A stretch of 64,000 bases of DNA, from positions 62,001-126,000 of the forward strand of contig NZ_CANKXW010000010.1 in NCBI RefSeq assembly GCF_947487805.1. The letters run 5' to 3'. The notes under the pieces are model-generated. The model worked only from the letters and a program-made list of their open reading frames with translations. It was not told where the DNA came from and ran no database searches. A program made the translations under genes and the position numbers. The stretch is from an uncultured Tateyamaria sp. (GTDB lineage Bacteria; Pseudomonadota; Alphaproteobacteria; Rhodobacterales; Rhodobacteraceae). Below are positions 18,296 to 28,830 of the stretch, in pieces (position 1 is the first letter of the stretch; every line of letters starts with the position of its first letter).

Positions 18296-19264
18296 ATGCG
18301 TTTGAAGCTGGTCAAACAGAACACGAATTTCGATTTCTTCAGCCGTTGGAAGATGTGGCTGGGCATTTCGGCGGTCATGATGATCGTAGGTTTTGCGTCT
18401 TTTGCTATTCAGGGGCTGAATTTCGGCATTGATTTCCGCGGCGGGACAACCGTGCGGACGGAAAGCACGCAGCCCGTGGATGTGGCCGTGTACCGCGATG
18501 CGATGGCGGTGCTGGAGCTGGGCGATATTTCGATCACCGAGGTGTTCGATCCCCAGTTTGACGCCGATCAGAACGTCGCGATGATCCGTATTCAGGCGCA
18601 AGAAGGTCAGGAGGCGGTGACGCCCGACACCATTCGCGCGGTGCAGGCGGCGCTTGCCGTGGCGATACCGGACATCAAGTTCGTGTCGGTCGAATCCGTT
18701 GGACCCAAAGTGTCGGGAGAGTTGATCAAGACCGCGGCGCTGGCCGTTGTCCTCGCCATCGGGGCGGTGCTGGTCTATATCTGGTTGCGGTTTGAATGGC
18801 AGTTTGCCTTGGGCGCCGTGGCCGCGCTGGTGCACGACGTGATCCTGACGATTGGCGTGTTTTCGGAACTGCAAATCAAATTCGATCTGGCCATTATCGC
18901 GGCGCTTCTGACCATCGTGGGCTATTCGCTGAACGACACGGTGGTGGTGTTTGACCGGGTCCGTGAGAACCTGCGCAAGTACAAGAAAAAGCCGCTGAAC
19001 GAAGTGCTGAACATCTCGATCAACGAGACACTCAGCCGGACGGTCATGACCTCTGTGACCACGCTGTTGGCGCTGATCTCGCTTTATGTGCTGGGCGGGG
19101 ATGTGATCCGGGGTTTTGTCTTTGCGATGATCTGGGGTGTGATCGTGGGCACGTACAGTTCGGTGTTCGTGGCCTCGACCATCCTGCTGTGGCTGGGCGT
19201 CAAGCGGAACTGGGACAAGCCGGATGCCAATGTCGGCAACCAATATGCCAATATAGATGCCTGA
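18296..19264 (+). CDS. secF: Protein translocase subunit SecF
   Basis: A 322-aa partner of SecD. An N-terminal helix (MWLGISAVMMIVGFASFAI) is followed by the family motif GLNFGIDFRGGTTV, a short periplasmic domain and five C-terminal helices with YSLNDTVVVFDRVRENLRKYKKKPLNEV and SINETLSRTVMTSVTTLLAL. These are standard SecF signatures. Its 3' end overlaps the TauE-like gene by 8 bp. Confidence 0.96.
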   Translation: MRLKLVKQNTNFDFFSRWKMWLGISAVMMIVGFASFAIQGLNFGIDFRGGTTVRTESTQPVDVAVYRDAMAVLELGDISITEVFDPQFDADQNVAMIRIQAQEGQEAVTPDTIRAVQAALAVAIPDIKFVSVESVGPKVSGELIKTAALAVVLAIGAVLVYIWLRFEWQFALGAVAALVHDVILTIGVFSELQIKFDLAIIAALLTIVGYSLNDTVVVFDRVRENLRKYKKKPLNEVLNISINETLSRTVMTSVTTLLALISLYVLGGDVIRGFVFAMIWGVIVGTYSSVFVASTILLWLGVKRNWDKPDANVGNQYANIDA

Positions 19265-20009
19265 GTTCATCACCACGGCGCTGGCTCTGCCGGGGCTGTG
19301 GTGGTTGGTTGCGGCGATCATTGCGGCGGGTCTGGTGCGTGGGTTCACCGGGTTCGGGTCCGCGATGATCATCATGCCCGCGGCAAGTTCGGTGCTGGAC
19401 CCGTTTGCGGCGCTGGCCTTTCTGACCGTGGTGGAGTTCTGGGGGCCGTTGCCAAACCTGCGCGCGGCCCTGCGCGAGGGGCAGCGGCGCGAGGCGTTGA
19501 CCTTGCTGGCGGGGGCGGCCATCGGTTTGCCGCTGGGCTTGTGGGCCCTGTCGCTGCTGGATCCGGCGGTCTTTGGCTGGTCGGTGTCGCTGGTTGTTCT
19601 GACCCTGTTGGTGCTGTTGATGACCGGCTGGCGCTATGGCGGGGTGCTGGCACCGCGGCTGGTGGCGGCGGTGGGCACGTTGGGCGGTTTCCTGGGCGGC
19701 GTGGCCGGTGTGCCGGGGCCGCCTGTGATCATGCTTTACATGGCGCGGGCGCTGCCCATATCCGTGATCCGGGCGAATTTCCTGCTGTACCTGCTGGGGA
19801 TCGACGTGATGATGATCACGGTCTTTGTGCTGTTCGGGTTGCTGGATCCGCTGGCGGTGGCGGTGGGCCTGATCTGTGTGCCGGTCTATATGCTGGCCAA
19901 TGTGATCGGGGCGCGGTTGTTCGATCCCGGTGCGGAGCGACTTTTCCGGGGGGTGGCCTATGTGGTCATTGCGGCCTCGGCCATTTTGGGACTGCCGGTG
20001 TGGGGGTAA
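19257..20009 (+). CDS. TauE/SafE-family permease
   Basis: A 250-aa protein with about eight transmembrane helices. AAGLVRGFTGFGSAMIIMPA (about residues 23-42) is the hallmark first repeat, and GGFLGGVAGVPGPPVIMLYM the second. The family transports sulfite, sulfonates or other organic anions; the substrate here cannot be read from sequence. It overlaps secF by 8 bp and is followed 3 bp later by the Mth938-like gene, so the three are probably co-transcribed. Confidence 0.88.
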   Translation: MPEFITTALALPGLWWLVAAIIAAGLVRGFTGFGSAMIIMPAASSVLDPFAALAFLTVVEFWGPLPNLRAALREGQRREALTLLAGAAIGLPLGLWALSLLDPAVFGWSVSLVVLTLLVLLMTGWRYGGVLAPRLVAAVGTLGGFLGGVAGVPGPPVIMLYMARALPISVIRANFLLYLLGIDVMMITVFVLFGLLDPLAVAVGLICVPVYMLANVIGARLFDPGAERLFRGVAYVVIAASAILGLPVWG

Positions 20010-20012
20010 GAC

Positions 20013-20366
20013 ATGCGTTTGAATGAAATCAGCTTTAACGATGCCAAGCCGGTCGAAGGGTACGGGCCGGGGTTTTTCCGCATCGGCGGCGAGGTGTTCG
20101 AGGGGCCGGTATTGACTGGGGCGCAGGGCACGGTGCCGTGGGGCGGGTATGCGGATATCGAGACCCTCGTGGCCCTGGCGGGGCAGGTCGATGTGCTGTT
20201 CCTGGGCACGGGCGCAGAGATCGCCCATTTGCCCGCCGATTTGCGCGCGGCACTTGATGGGGCCGGGGTGGGCGCGGAGGTGATGTCGTCCCCCTCGGCG
20301 GCGCGGACGTATAATATCCTGCTGAGCGAGGGGCGGCGCGTTGCGCTGGCGATGCTGCCTGTGTGA
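20013..20366 (+). CDS. Mth938-like domain protein
   Basis: A 117-aa protein with the compact Mth938/NDUFAF3-like fold. Matching segments are YGPGFFRIGGEVFEGPVL, DVLFLGTGAEIAHLP and SPSAARTYNILLSEGRRVALAMLPV. The mitochondrial relative NDUFAF3 helps assemble respiratory complex I; the bacterial role is not established. In many alphaproteobacteria this gene follows secF, as here. Confidence 0.85.
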   Translation: MRLNEISFNDAKPVEGYGPGFFRIGGEVFEGPVLTGAQGTVPWGGYADIETLVALAGQVDVLFLGTGAEIAHLPADLRAALDGAGVGAEVMSSPSAARTYNILLSEGRRVALAMLPV

Positions 20367-20378
20367 CCGGGCGGGATG

Positions 20379-20400
20379 TGCATATTTGAAGAACAATGAA
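20379..20400 (+). repeat. Inverted-repeat copy A, upstream of ccm operon
   Basis: A 22-nt sequence beginning TGCATATTTGAAGAACAATG. Its exact reverse complement is at 23218-23239 and a diverged direct copy is at 23270-23292. It lies in the 73-bp gap before ccmA. Confidence 0.75.
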
Positions 20401-20439
20401 AGACTTTTGTGTCTGCGCGCAATGGGTTAGGCCTGTCTT

Positions 20440-21054
20440 ATGGAGTTGACAGTTTCCGATCTGGCCGTGGGCCGCGGGGGTGTGCCGGTATTGGCGGGCC
20501 TGTCCTTTGTGCTGCGGCCGGGGGCGGCGCTGGTGCTGCGCGGGCCGAACGGGGCGGGCAAGACGACGCTGTTGCGCACGGTGGCGGGCTTGCAGGAGCC
20601 GATGGCCGGGACCGTGCGTGGGGCCGAGGACCGGGTGGCCTATGCCGCCCACGCGGACGGGTTGAAGGCGGCGCTGAGCGTGGCGGAGAACCTTGCGTTC
20701 TGGGCGTCGGTCTTTGGGCAGTCGGATATCGAGGCGGCGTTGCAGGCCTATGATCTGGCGCATTTGCGGCACCGGCGGGCGGGCGCGCTGTCGGCGGGGC
20801 AGAAGCGGCGGCTGGGGTTGGCGCGGATGAGCGTGACGGGGCGCGCGATCTGGGTGCTGGACGAGCCGACCGTGTCGCTGGATGCGGCGTCCGTGACGCT
20901 TTTTGCGGATGCGGTGCGGGCGCATCTGGGCGATGGCGGCATGGCGTTGATTGCGACGCATATCGATCTGGGGCTGGATGCGGATGTGCTGGATGTGGCA
21001 CCGTTTCGCGCGGCGGCGGGCGCGATGGCGTCGGTCGACGAGGTGTTTCTGTGA
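20440..21054 (+). CDS. ccmA: Heme ABC exporter ATP-binding protein CcmA
   Basis: A 204-aa small ABC ATPase with Walker [10 protein letters not shown] (about residues 34-42), signature [13 protein letters not shown] and Walker [12 protein letters not shown]. CcmA powers release of holo-CcmE in system I cytochrome c maturation. Length and operon position (ccmA-B-C-D-G) identify it. The stop overlaps ccmB by 4 bp. Confidence 0.95.
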   Translation: MELTVSDLAVGRGGVPVLAGLSFVLRPGAALVLRGPNGAGKTTLLRTVAGLQEPMAGTVRGAEDRVAYAAHADGLKAALSVAENLAFWASVFGQSDIEAALQAYDLAHLRHRRAGALSAGQKRRLGLARMSVTGRAIWVLDEPTVSLDAASVTLFADAVRAHLGDGGMALIATHIDLGLDADVLDVAPFRAAAGAMASVDEVFL

Positions 21055-21707
21055 GGGCGCTGTTTCTGCGCGATCTGGCCTTGGCGCTGCGTGCGGGGGG
21101 TGGTTTCGGGCTGGGGCTCGCGTTTTTCCTGATCGTGGTGGTGCTGGTGCCGTTCAGCGTGGGGCCGGAGCCTGCGCTGCTGGCGCGGATTGCGGCGGGT
21201 GTGCTGTGGCTGGGGGCGCTGCTGGCGTGCCTGTTGTCGCTGGACCGGTTGCTGGCGGTGGATTTCGAGGATGGTGCGCTGGATCTGCTGGCGACCTCGC
21301 CCTTGCCACTGGAGGGGATCGTGGCGGTCAAGGCGGCGGCGCATTGGGTGACCACGGGCCTGCCGCTGGTTCTGGTGGCGCCGGTGCTGGGGGTGCTGTT
21401 GAACCTGCCTGCGGCGGGCTATGGGGTGCTGGTGCTGAGCCTTGGTCTGGGCACGCCGGCGCTGTCGATGATCGGTGCGTTCGGGGCGGCGCTGACGGTG
21501 GGGATCAAGCGGGGCGGGTTGCTGTTGTCGCTGCTGGTGCTGCCGCTTTATGTGCCCACGCTGATCTTTGGGGCGGAGGCCGCGCGGCGGGCCGCACTGG
21601 GGTTGGAGGCGGGCACGCCGCTGTTGCTGTTGGCGGGGATCACGGCGGGGGTTCTGGCCTGCATGCCCTTTGCCGCGGGTCTCGTGTTGCGGGTGAACCT
21701 GAGATAA
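21051..21707 (+). CDS. ccmB: Heme exporter permease CcmB
   Basis: A 218-aa integral membrane protein with six helices. It starts at GTG 21051 ([19 protein letters not shown]) within the ccmA stop region. Family segments include [28 protein letters not shown] and [17 protein letters not shown]. It forms the ABC complex with CcmA and CcmC. Confidence 0.95.
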   Translation: MRALFLRDLALALRAGGGFGLGLAFFLIVVVLVPFSVGPEPALLARIAAGVLWLGALLACLLSLDRLLAVDFEDGALDLLATSPLPLEGIVAVKAAAHWVTTGLPLVLVAPVLGVLLNLPAAGYGVLVLSLGLGTPALSMIGAFGAALTVGIKRGGLLLSLLVLPLYVPTLIFGAEAARRAALGLEAGTPLLLLAGITAGVLACMPFAAGLVLRVNLR

Positions 21708-21754
21708 CGTCGTTGTGGATTGAGAACGGCGCTGGAAATGAATAGGTAACGGCC

Positions 21755-22498
21755 ATGTCACTTTGGGAATATGCCAATCCGGTCAAGTTCTTGGCCCTGA
21801 GCGCGCGGGTGCAACCGTGGCTGTGGGGTGGTGCGGGCCTGTGCCTTGTGGTGGGGCTGGTCTGGGGGTTCTTTTTCACGCCCGATGATTTCCGCCAGGG
21901 ATCGACGGTCAAGATCATCTACCTGCATGTGCCGTCTGCGCTGATGGCGATCAATGCGTGGTTCATGATGCTGGTGGCATCGCTGATCTGGATCATCCGG
22001 AGACACCATGTGTCGGCGCTGGCGGCCAAGGCGGCGGCCCCCGTGGGCGTGGTGATGACGCTGATTGCGCTCTTTACCGGCGCGATCTGGGGCCAGCCGA
22101 TGTGGGGCACGTGGTGGGCGTGGGATCCGCGGCTCACGTCCTTTCTGATCCTGTTCCTGTTCTACCTGGGCTATATCGCGCTGTGGGAGGCCATCGAGGA
22201 TCCGGACACGGCCGCCGACCTTACATCGATCCTGTGCCTTGTGGGAACCGTGTTTGCGGTGTTGTCGCGCTATGCGGTGAATTTCTGGAACCAGGGGCTG
22301 CACCAGGGGGCGTCTCTGAGCCTGGACAAGGAAGAGAACGTGGCGGACGTGTTCTATTTCCCGCTGCTGGTATGCATCGGCGGCTTTGTCCTGCTGTTTC
22401 TGGCGCTGGTGCTGTACCGGACGGGAACAGAGATCCGGGTGCGCCGGACGCGCGCGTTGATGGCGCGCGAGGCGGGTGCTGCGCGGGTGGAAGCATGA
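21755..22498 (+). CDS. ccmC: Heme exporter protein CcmC
   Basis: A 247-aa six-helix heme-handling protein that delivers heme to CcmE. It carries the tryptophan-rich WWD-type motif in IWGQPMWGTWWAWDPRLTS (near residue 110-130) and flanking histidines in KIIYLHVPSALMAIN and AVNFWNQGLHQGASLS. The stop overlaps ccmD by 4 bp. Confidence 0.96.
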   Translation: MSLWEYANPVKFLALSARVQPWLWGGAGLCLVVGLVWGFFFTPDDFRQGSTVKIIYLHVPSALMAINAWFMMLVASLIWIIRRHHVSALAAKAAAPVGVVMTLIALFTGAIWGQPMWGTWWAWDPRLTSFLILFLFYLGYIALWEAIEDPDTAADLTSILCLVGTVFAVLSRYAVNFWNQGLHQGASLSLDKEENVADVFYFPLLVCIGGFVLLFLALVLYRTGTEIRVRRTRALMAREAGAARVEA

Positions 22499-22647
22499 TG
22501 CCGGATCTGGGGAAATATGCGGACGCGGTCCTGTCGGCCTATGCGGTGTCCATTGTGCTGCTGGTCGCCATTGTCGCCCTGAGCCTGTGGCGCGGGCGCA
22601 AGGTGCGGGCGGAAATGGATGCGGTGGAGCGGCGGCGCGATGGCTAA
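22495..22647 (+). CDS. ccmD: Heme exporter protein CcmD
   Basis: A 50-aa protein with one transmembrane helix (YAVSIVLLVAIVALSLW) and a basic cytosolic tail (RGRKVRAEMDAVERRRDG), the usual CcmD plan. CcmD helps release holo-CcmE from CcmABC. It overlaps ccmC (ATGA) and ccmG (8 bp). Confidence 0.92.
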   Translation: MMPDLGKYADAVLSAYAVSIVLLVAIVALSLWRGRKVRAEMDAVERRRDG

Positions 22648-23179
22648 GCTTTCGCCCTTGATGCTGGCGCCGATCGGCATTTTTGCAGGCTTTGTCGCGC
22701 TTGCGGCGGTGGGCATGTTCCGCGACAACCCCAATGAATTGCCCTCGACTCGTGTGGGCGGGCCTGCGCCGGACATCGTGGCGGCGGATCTGGAGGGGTT
22801 TCCGGGCGTGGCCGAGGATGCGCTGCGCCGGGGCGAGGTCACATTGGTAAACTTCTGGGCCTCGTGGTGCCCACCCTGTCGCGCCGAACATCCAAAGCTG
22901 CTGGAGATGGCGGCGGATGGCATTCCGATCGTCGGCGTGAACTTTCGCGACAAGGTTGGACCGGCGGCGCAATATCTGCGCGATGATGGCAATCCGTTTT
23001 CGGGCGTGGCCTTTGACCCCAATGGGGTGGCAGCCATTGACTGGGGGGTGACAGCGCCGCCGGAGACCTTCATCGTGGACGGCGACGGGACGGTTCTGTT
23101 CCGCTATATCGGTCCGCTGGTCGGGTCCGATTATGAACAGCGTTTCCTGCCGGAGTTGACCAGGGCGTTGTCAAATTGA
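22640..23179 (+). CDS. ccmG: Thiol:disulfide interchange protein CcmG (DsbE)
   Basis: A 179-aa membrane-anchored thioredoxin-like protein. ATG at 22640 (MAKLSPLMLAPIGIFAGFVAL) gives an uncleaved N-terminal anchor. The active site is WASWCPPC followed by RAEHP, and the cis-proline region is GVTAPPETFIVD. It reduces apocytochrome c cysteines for heme ligation. It is the last gene of the ccm operon; ccmE, ccmF and ccmH are not in the window. Confidence 0.95.
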   Translation: MAKLSPLMLAPIGIFAGFVALAAVGMFRDNPNELPSTRVGGPAPDIVAADLEGFPGVAEDALRRGEVTLVNFWASWCPPCRAEHPKLLEMAADGIPIVGVNFRDKVGPAAQYLRDDGNPFSGVAFDPNGVAAIDWGVTAPPETFIVDGDGTVLFRYIGPLVGSDYEQRFLPELTRALSN

Positions 23180-23217
23180 GCGCCTGACGGCGCATTCCAT
23201 TCTTGGCCGCAAGGGTC

Positions 23218-23239
23218 TTCATTGTTCTTCAAATATGCA
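23218..23239 (-). repeat. Inverted-repeat copy B, downstream of ccmG
   Basis: Exact 22-nt reverse complement of copy A at 20379-20400; similarity continues a few bases beyond it (GTCTT flank). Copies A and B bracket the ccm operon in inverted orientation. Confidence 0.75.
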
Positions 23240-23269
23240 CGGCCGTACGTTGGGTCGATCACCGTCTTT

Positions 23270-23292
23270 TGCATATTTTCTGGAACAATGAA
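23270..23292 (+). repeat. Inverted-repeat copy C (diverged)
   Basis: TGCATATTTTCTGGAACAAT followed by GAA, a variant of copy A. With copy B it forms a large imperfect palindrome of about 75 bp, just before the intrinsic terminator. Confidence 0.65.
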
Positions 23293-23296
23293 GCAG

Positions 23297-23335
23297 AAAG
23301 GCCCCGCGCAGTGATGCCGGGGCCTTTCGGTTTTT
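23297..23335 (+). terminator. Intrinsic terminator of the ccm operon
   Basis: Stem AAAGGCCCCG (23297-23306) with CGGGGCCTTT (23318-23327), then CGG and five T residues. It lies between convergent ccmG and acnA. Confidence 0.85.
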
Positions 23336-23351
23336 CAGGGGTGCGGTGGCG

Positions 23352-26039
<2,688 letters not shown>

Positions 26040-26137
26040 GGGGTTTCCTTTCCTCAAAGCGGATGGGGCAACAACTGGATGCGTCTTGCCCCAAGCGGGG
26101 CGCGCAATCAACCGCAATTGGGGGCTGTGCGACGATT

Positions 26138-26157
26138 TTGTATACCATGGTGTACAA
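26138..26157. promoter_or_regulatory. 20-bp operator-like palindrome between acnA and DUF1223 gene
   Basis: TTGTATACCATGGTGTACAA is a near-perfect inverted repeat (one mismatched pair of positions), flanked by A/T on both sides. It lies about 100 bp upstream of acnA and 130 bp upstream of the divergent gene. GntR-type regulators bind similar sequences; the regulator is not known. Confidence 0.5.
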
Positions 26158-26287
26158 TTTGCGAACGCAATCCCGTGATCTGGCTGACACAACTGCTCAA
26201 CAAACCTTGATTGGCAGTCCGATACGCGGTTGCCTATGTCACAGCAGTACCCGACATATCCGTGGCAACCAAAGCGTGCGCATCCTT

Positions 26288-26980
26288 ATGAAACATCTCT
26301 CTGCTCTGGCCTTTGGCCTTTTCACAGCCCTCAGCGTGCCCGCCTGGGCGCAGTCGCCCGTGGTGGTCGAGCTGTTCACCTCGCAGGGGTGTTCGTCCTG
26401 CCCGCCGGCGGACAAGCTGATGCACGAGCTGGCCAAACGGGATGACGTGATCGCGCTGGCGCTACATGTGGATTACTGGGATTACATCGGGTGGAAGGAC
26501 GAGTTTGCCGACCCGAACTATTCCAAGCGGCAACGCGGCTATGCGGTCGAGGCGGGTCGCCGGTCGGTATACACGCCGCAGATGATCATCAACGGCACCA
26601 CGGATATTGTCGGCGCGCGGCCTATGGAGCTGTCCAAGGCGATTGCGGATCACAGCGCGATGGCGTCGCCCGTCACTCTGAGCGTGGTGCGCAGCGGGGA
26701 CGACGTGGCGATCACCGCCACGGCCCAGGATGTGGCCGGGCCGCTGATCGTGCACATGGTGCGTTATCAGGAAGAGCGCACGGCCAAGATCACGCGCGGC
26801 GAGAATGCGGGTCACACTCTGGCCTATGCCAATGTGACCGAGGACTGGAAGATCCTGCAGGAATGGGACGGTGCCACCGATCTGTCGCTGACGGCGCAGG
26901 CGACGGGTGACAAGCCGGTTGTCGTGTTGATCCAGCAGGGTGTGCACGGGCGCATCGTGGCGGCAGCGCAAATCCGCTGA
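26288..26980 (+). CDS. DUF1223 thioredoxin-like secreted protein
   Basis: A 230-aa exported protein with a cleavable signal peptide (MKHLSALAFGLFTALSVPAWA). The mature start VVVELFTSQGCSSCPPADKLM carries a CxxC pair in a thioredoxin-like fold, and HVDYWDYIGWKDEFADP and TPQMIINGTTDIVG are family blocks. DUF1223 proteins are periplasmic with no established reaction; a redox role is inferred from CSSC. ATG at 26288 is chosen because it starts the signal peptide. Confidence 0.85.
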   Translation: MKHLSALAFGLFTALSVPAWAQSPVVVELFTSQGCSSCPPADKLMHELAKRDDVIALALHVDYWDYIGWKDEFADPNYSKRQRGYAVEAGRRSVYTPQMIINGTTDIVGARPMELSKAIADHSAMASPVTLSVVRSGDDVAITATAQDVAGPLIVHMVRYQEERTAKITRGENAGHTLAYANVTEDWKILQEWDGATDLSLTAQATGDKPVVVLIQQGVHGRIVAAAQIR

Positions 26981-26989
26981 GGCTTTGCC

Positions 26990-27895
26990 CTAGTCGGGAT
27001 AGACCTCGTCCGTGCGCCAGCGCCGGGCCACCCACAGCCATTGTTCCGGATGCGCGCGGATGCGGGCACTGATGCTGTCATTCATGGCCTGCGTCATGGT
27101 TTCGGGATCGGAATGGGGCACGGGTGCTTCCATCACGCAGTCAAAGCCCAGCCCGTTGGCGCGGCGGATGCCGTAGAACGGGATCAGCAGGGCGTCATAG
27201 CGCAGCGCAAGTTCGGCGGCGGAGACGGCGGTGCGCGCCGGGTGGCCCAGAAAGTCGAGGATCGGGGCGCGTTGCACGTGCTGGTCAAAGAGCAGGACCA
27301 GTTGTCCGCCGGCCTTGAGGTGGCGCACGAAGCCTGCCGTGCCCTTGCGCCCTTGTGCAAAGACCGGGCCGCCAAAGGCCTGCATCGTGCGCACGTAATG
27401 GGCGTTGAAATAGGGGTTGGACATGTCGCGATAGAGCCCGCCCACATCGTGACCGCGCCCCACGAGGGCGGCGCGCAGGGCCTCGTAATTGCCGAAATGG
27501 CCCGTGACGAGGATCACCGGGCGGCCCGCGGCGGCAGCGGTTTCCATGGCGGCGAGGCCATCGCCGGTGATCTCGGCCCCGCGCTGGCGGGCGAGCAGGC
27601 GCCCGGTGGAATAGTTTTCGATCAGGGTGCGCCCGGCATTGTCGAGGCTGCCGCGCGCGATGCGGCGGTGTTCGGCGTGGGGCAGATGGGGAAAGATCAT
27701 CGCCACATGCGCCTCGGCCCGGCGCAGAAATCCAGCGGCGGGGCCGATGATGCGCGACAGGATCCAGCCCATGAAGGGCACGCGCCAGCGGTAGGGCAGT
27801 GCCAGTGCCGCCCCGATACAGGCCCGCGCCAGCGCGTTGGTGGCCAGGTAACCCAGCCGCGTCAAAAGGGGCATGTCATCAGGATCGTGTCGCAT
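26990..27895 (-). CDS. LpxL/HtrB-family lipid A acyltransferase
   Basis: A 301-aa membrane-associated acyltransferase. The catalytic H(X4)D/E-type motif appears as HFGNYE near residue 130, followed by YRDMSNPYFNAHYVRTM. The C-terminal EQWLWVARRWR matches the conserved WxHRRWK-like end. The family adds a secondary acyl chain to lipid A on the inner leaflet; some members acylate other lipids. The stop lies 9 bp from the convergent DUF1223 stop. Confidence 0.85.
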   Translation of the reverse strand: MRHDPDDMPLLTRLGYLATNALARACIGAALALPYRWRVPFMGWILSRIIGPAAGFLRRAEAHVAMIFPHLPHAEHRRIARGSLDNAGRTLIENYSTGRLLARQRGAEITGDGLAAMETAAAAGRPVILVTGHFGNYEALRAALVGRGHDVGGLYRDMSNPYFNAHYVRTMQAFGGPVFAQGRKGTAGFVRHLKAGGQLVLLFDQHVQRAPILDFLGHPARTAVSAAELALRYDALLIPFYGIRRANGLGFDCVMEAPVPHSDPETMTQAMNDSISARIRAHPEQWLWVARRWRTDEVYPD

Positions 27896-27921
27896 GGCGG
27901 CCTGTGATGGGGCGGGTCAGG

Positions 27922-28785
27922 TCAGGGGTTCCGCGTTTCTCGGTGCCAGACATAAATCCCCGCCCCCGCGATCACAAGCGCGCCCAGCAGTGTCCATGCG
28001 TCAGGAACTTCGGAAAACAGGACCAGCCCCCAGAGCACGGCAAAGACGAGGCCGGTGTAGTTGAAAGGGGCCAGCAGCCCCGCCTCGGCCATGGACAGCG
28101 CGCGGATCAGCATCAGCTGGCCCAGCGTGCCCACCGCGCCGATGATGCACAGGAGCGCCACAACGGGGCCGGTGAAGGTGGGCAGGTGGAAGGGGATCAT
28201 GGCCGTCAAGATCACGGAGCCGACGAGGCCGGTGTAAAAGAGCGATGTCCACGCGTCCTCGTCCGGGCCGAGGCGGCGGGTGATGAGCGTATAGCTGGCA
28301 AAGCAGAAGGCCGCGATCAGCGGCAGGAGGGCTGCGGGCTGGAACACGTCGGTGCCGGGGCGGATCACGATCAGCGCGCCGATGAGGGCCACGACGATGG
28401 CAAAGATGCGCCGGGGGCCAAGCGCCTCGCCCAGAAAGAGCGCGCCACCCAGTGTGATCAGCAGCGGGTTCATCGACATCACCGCCGTGGCCTCTGCCAG
28501 GCCAATGCGCCCGAGTGCGGAGAAAAAGAAGAACGTGGCCAGCATCAGCAGGACCGAGCGGGTGATTTGCAGCTTGGGGTACTGGCTGCGGGCGACGCGG
28601 GCCAGGCGCGGGGCCACGAGGACGATCACGATCAGCATCTGCCCGGCATAGCGGGCCCAGAGCGCGGGCAGGGTGCCCGTCATCGGCGACACGGCCTTGA
28701 CCGCCACATCCATCAGGCCAAAGCAGAGGATGGCGGCCACGGTCAGCAGGATCGCGCGGCGCGTGTCGGAGGGGGCCTGGGTCAT
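27922..28785 (-). CDS. DMT-superfamily (EamA) transporter
   Basis: A 287-aa inner-membrane protein with about ten helices arranged as two EamA repeats (about residues 10-140 and 155-285). Features include ILCFGLMDVAVKAVSP, a glycine-rich helix ending each repeat, and FNYTGLVFAVLWGLVLFSEVPD. Substrate unknown; members export amino acids, metabolites or drugs. It precedes the acyltransferase on the same strand with a 26-bp gap. Confidence 0.85.
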   Translation of the reverse strand: MTQAPSDTRRAILLTVAAILCFGLMDVAVKAVSPMTGTLPALWARYAGQMLIVIVLVAPRLARVARSQYPKLQITRSVLLMLATFFFFSALGRIGLAEATAVMSMNPLLITLGGALFLGEALGPRRIFAIVVALIGALIVIRPGTDVFQPAALLPLIAAFCFASYTLITRRLGPDEDAWTSLFYTGLVGSVILTAMIPFHLPTFTGPVVALLCIIGAVGTLGQLMLIRALSMAEAGLLAPFNYTGLVFAVLWGLVLFSEVPDAWTLLGALVIAGAGIYVWHRETRNP

Positions 28786-28830
28786 GGGTCGCGCTTAGTC
28801 TGTTTGGCGCGCAAAGGGAATGCGGGATGT

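Noticed and set aside
18063-18305. The 80-aa frame between secD and secF as an annotated gene
   Set aside because: No signal segment, no family resemblance and a low-complexity sequence. It is kept only as a point to test in the findings.
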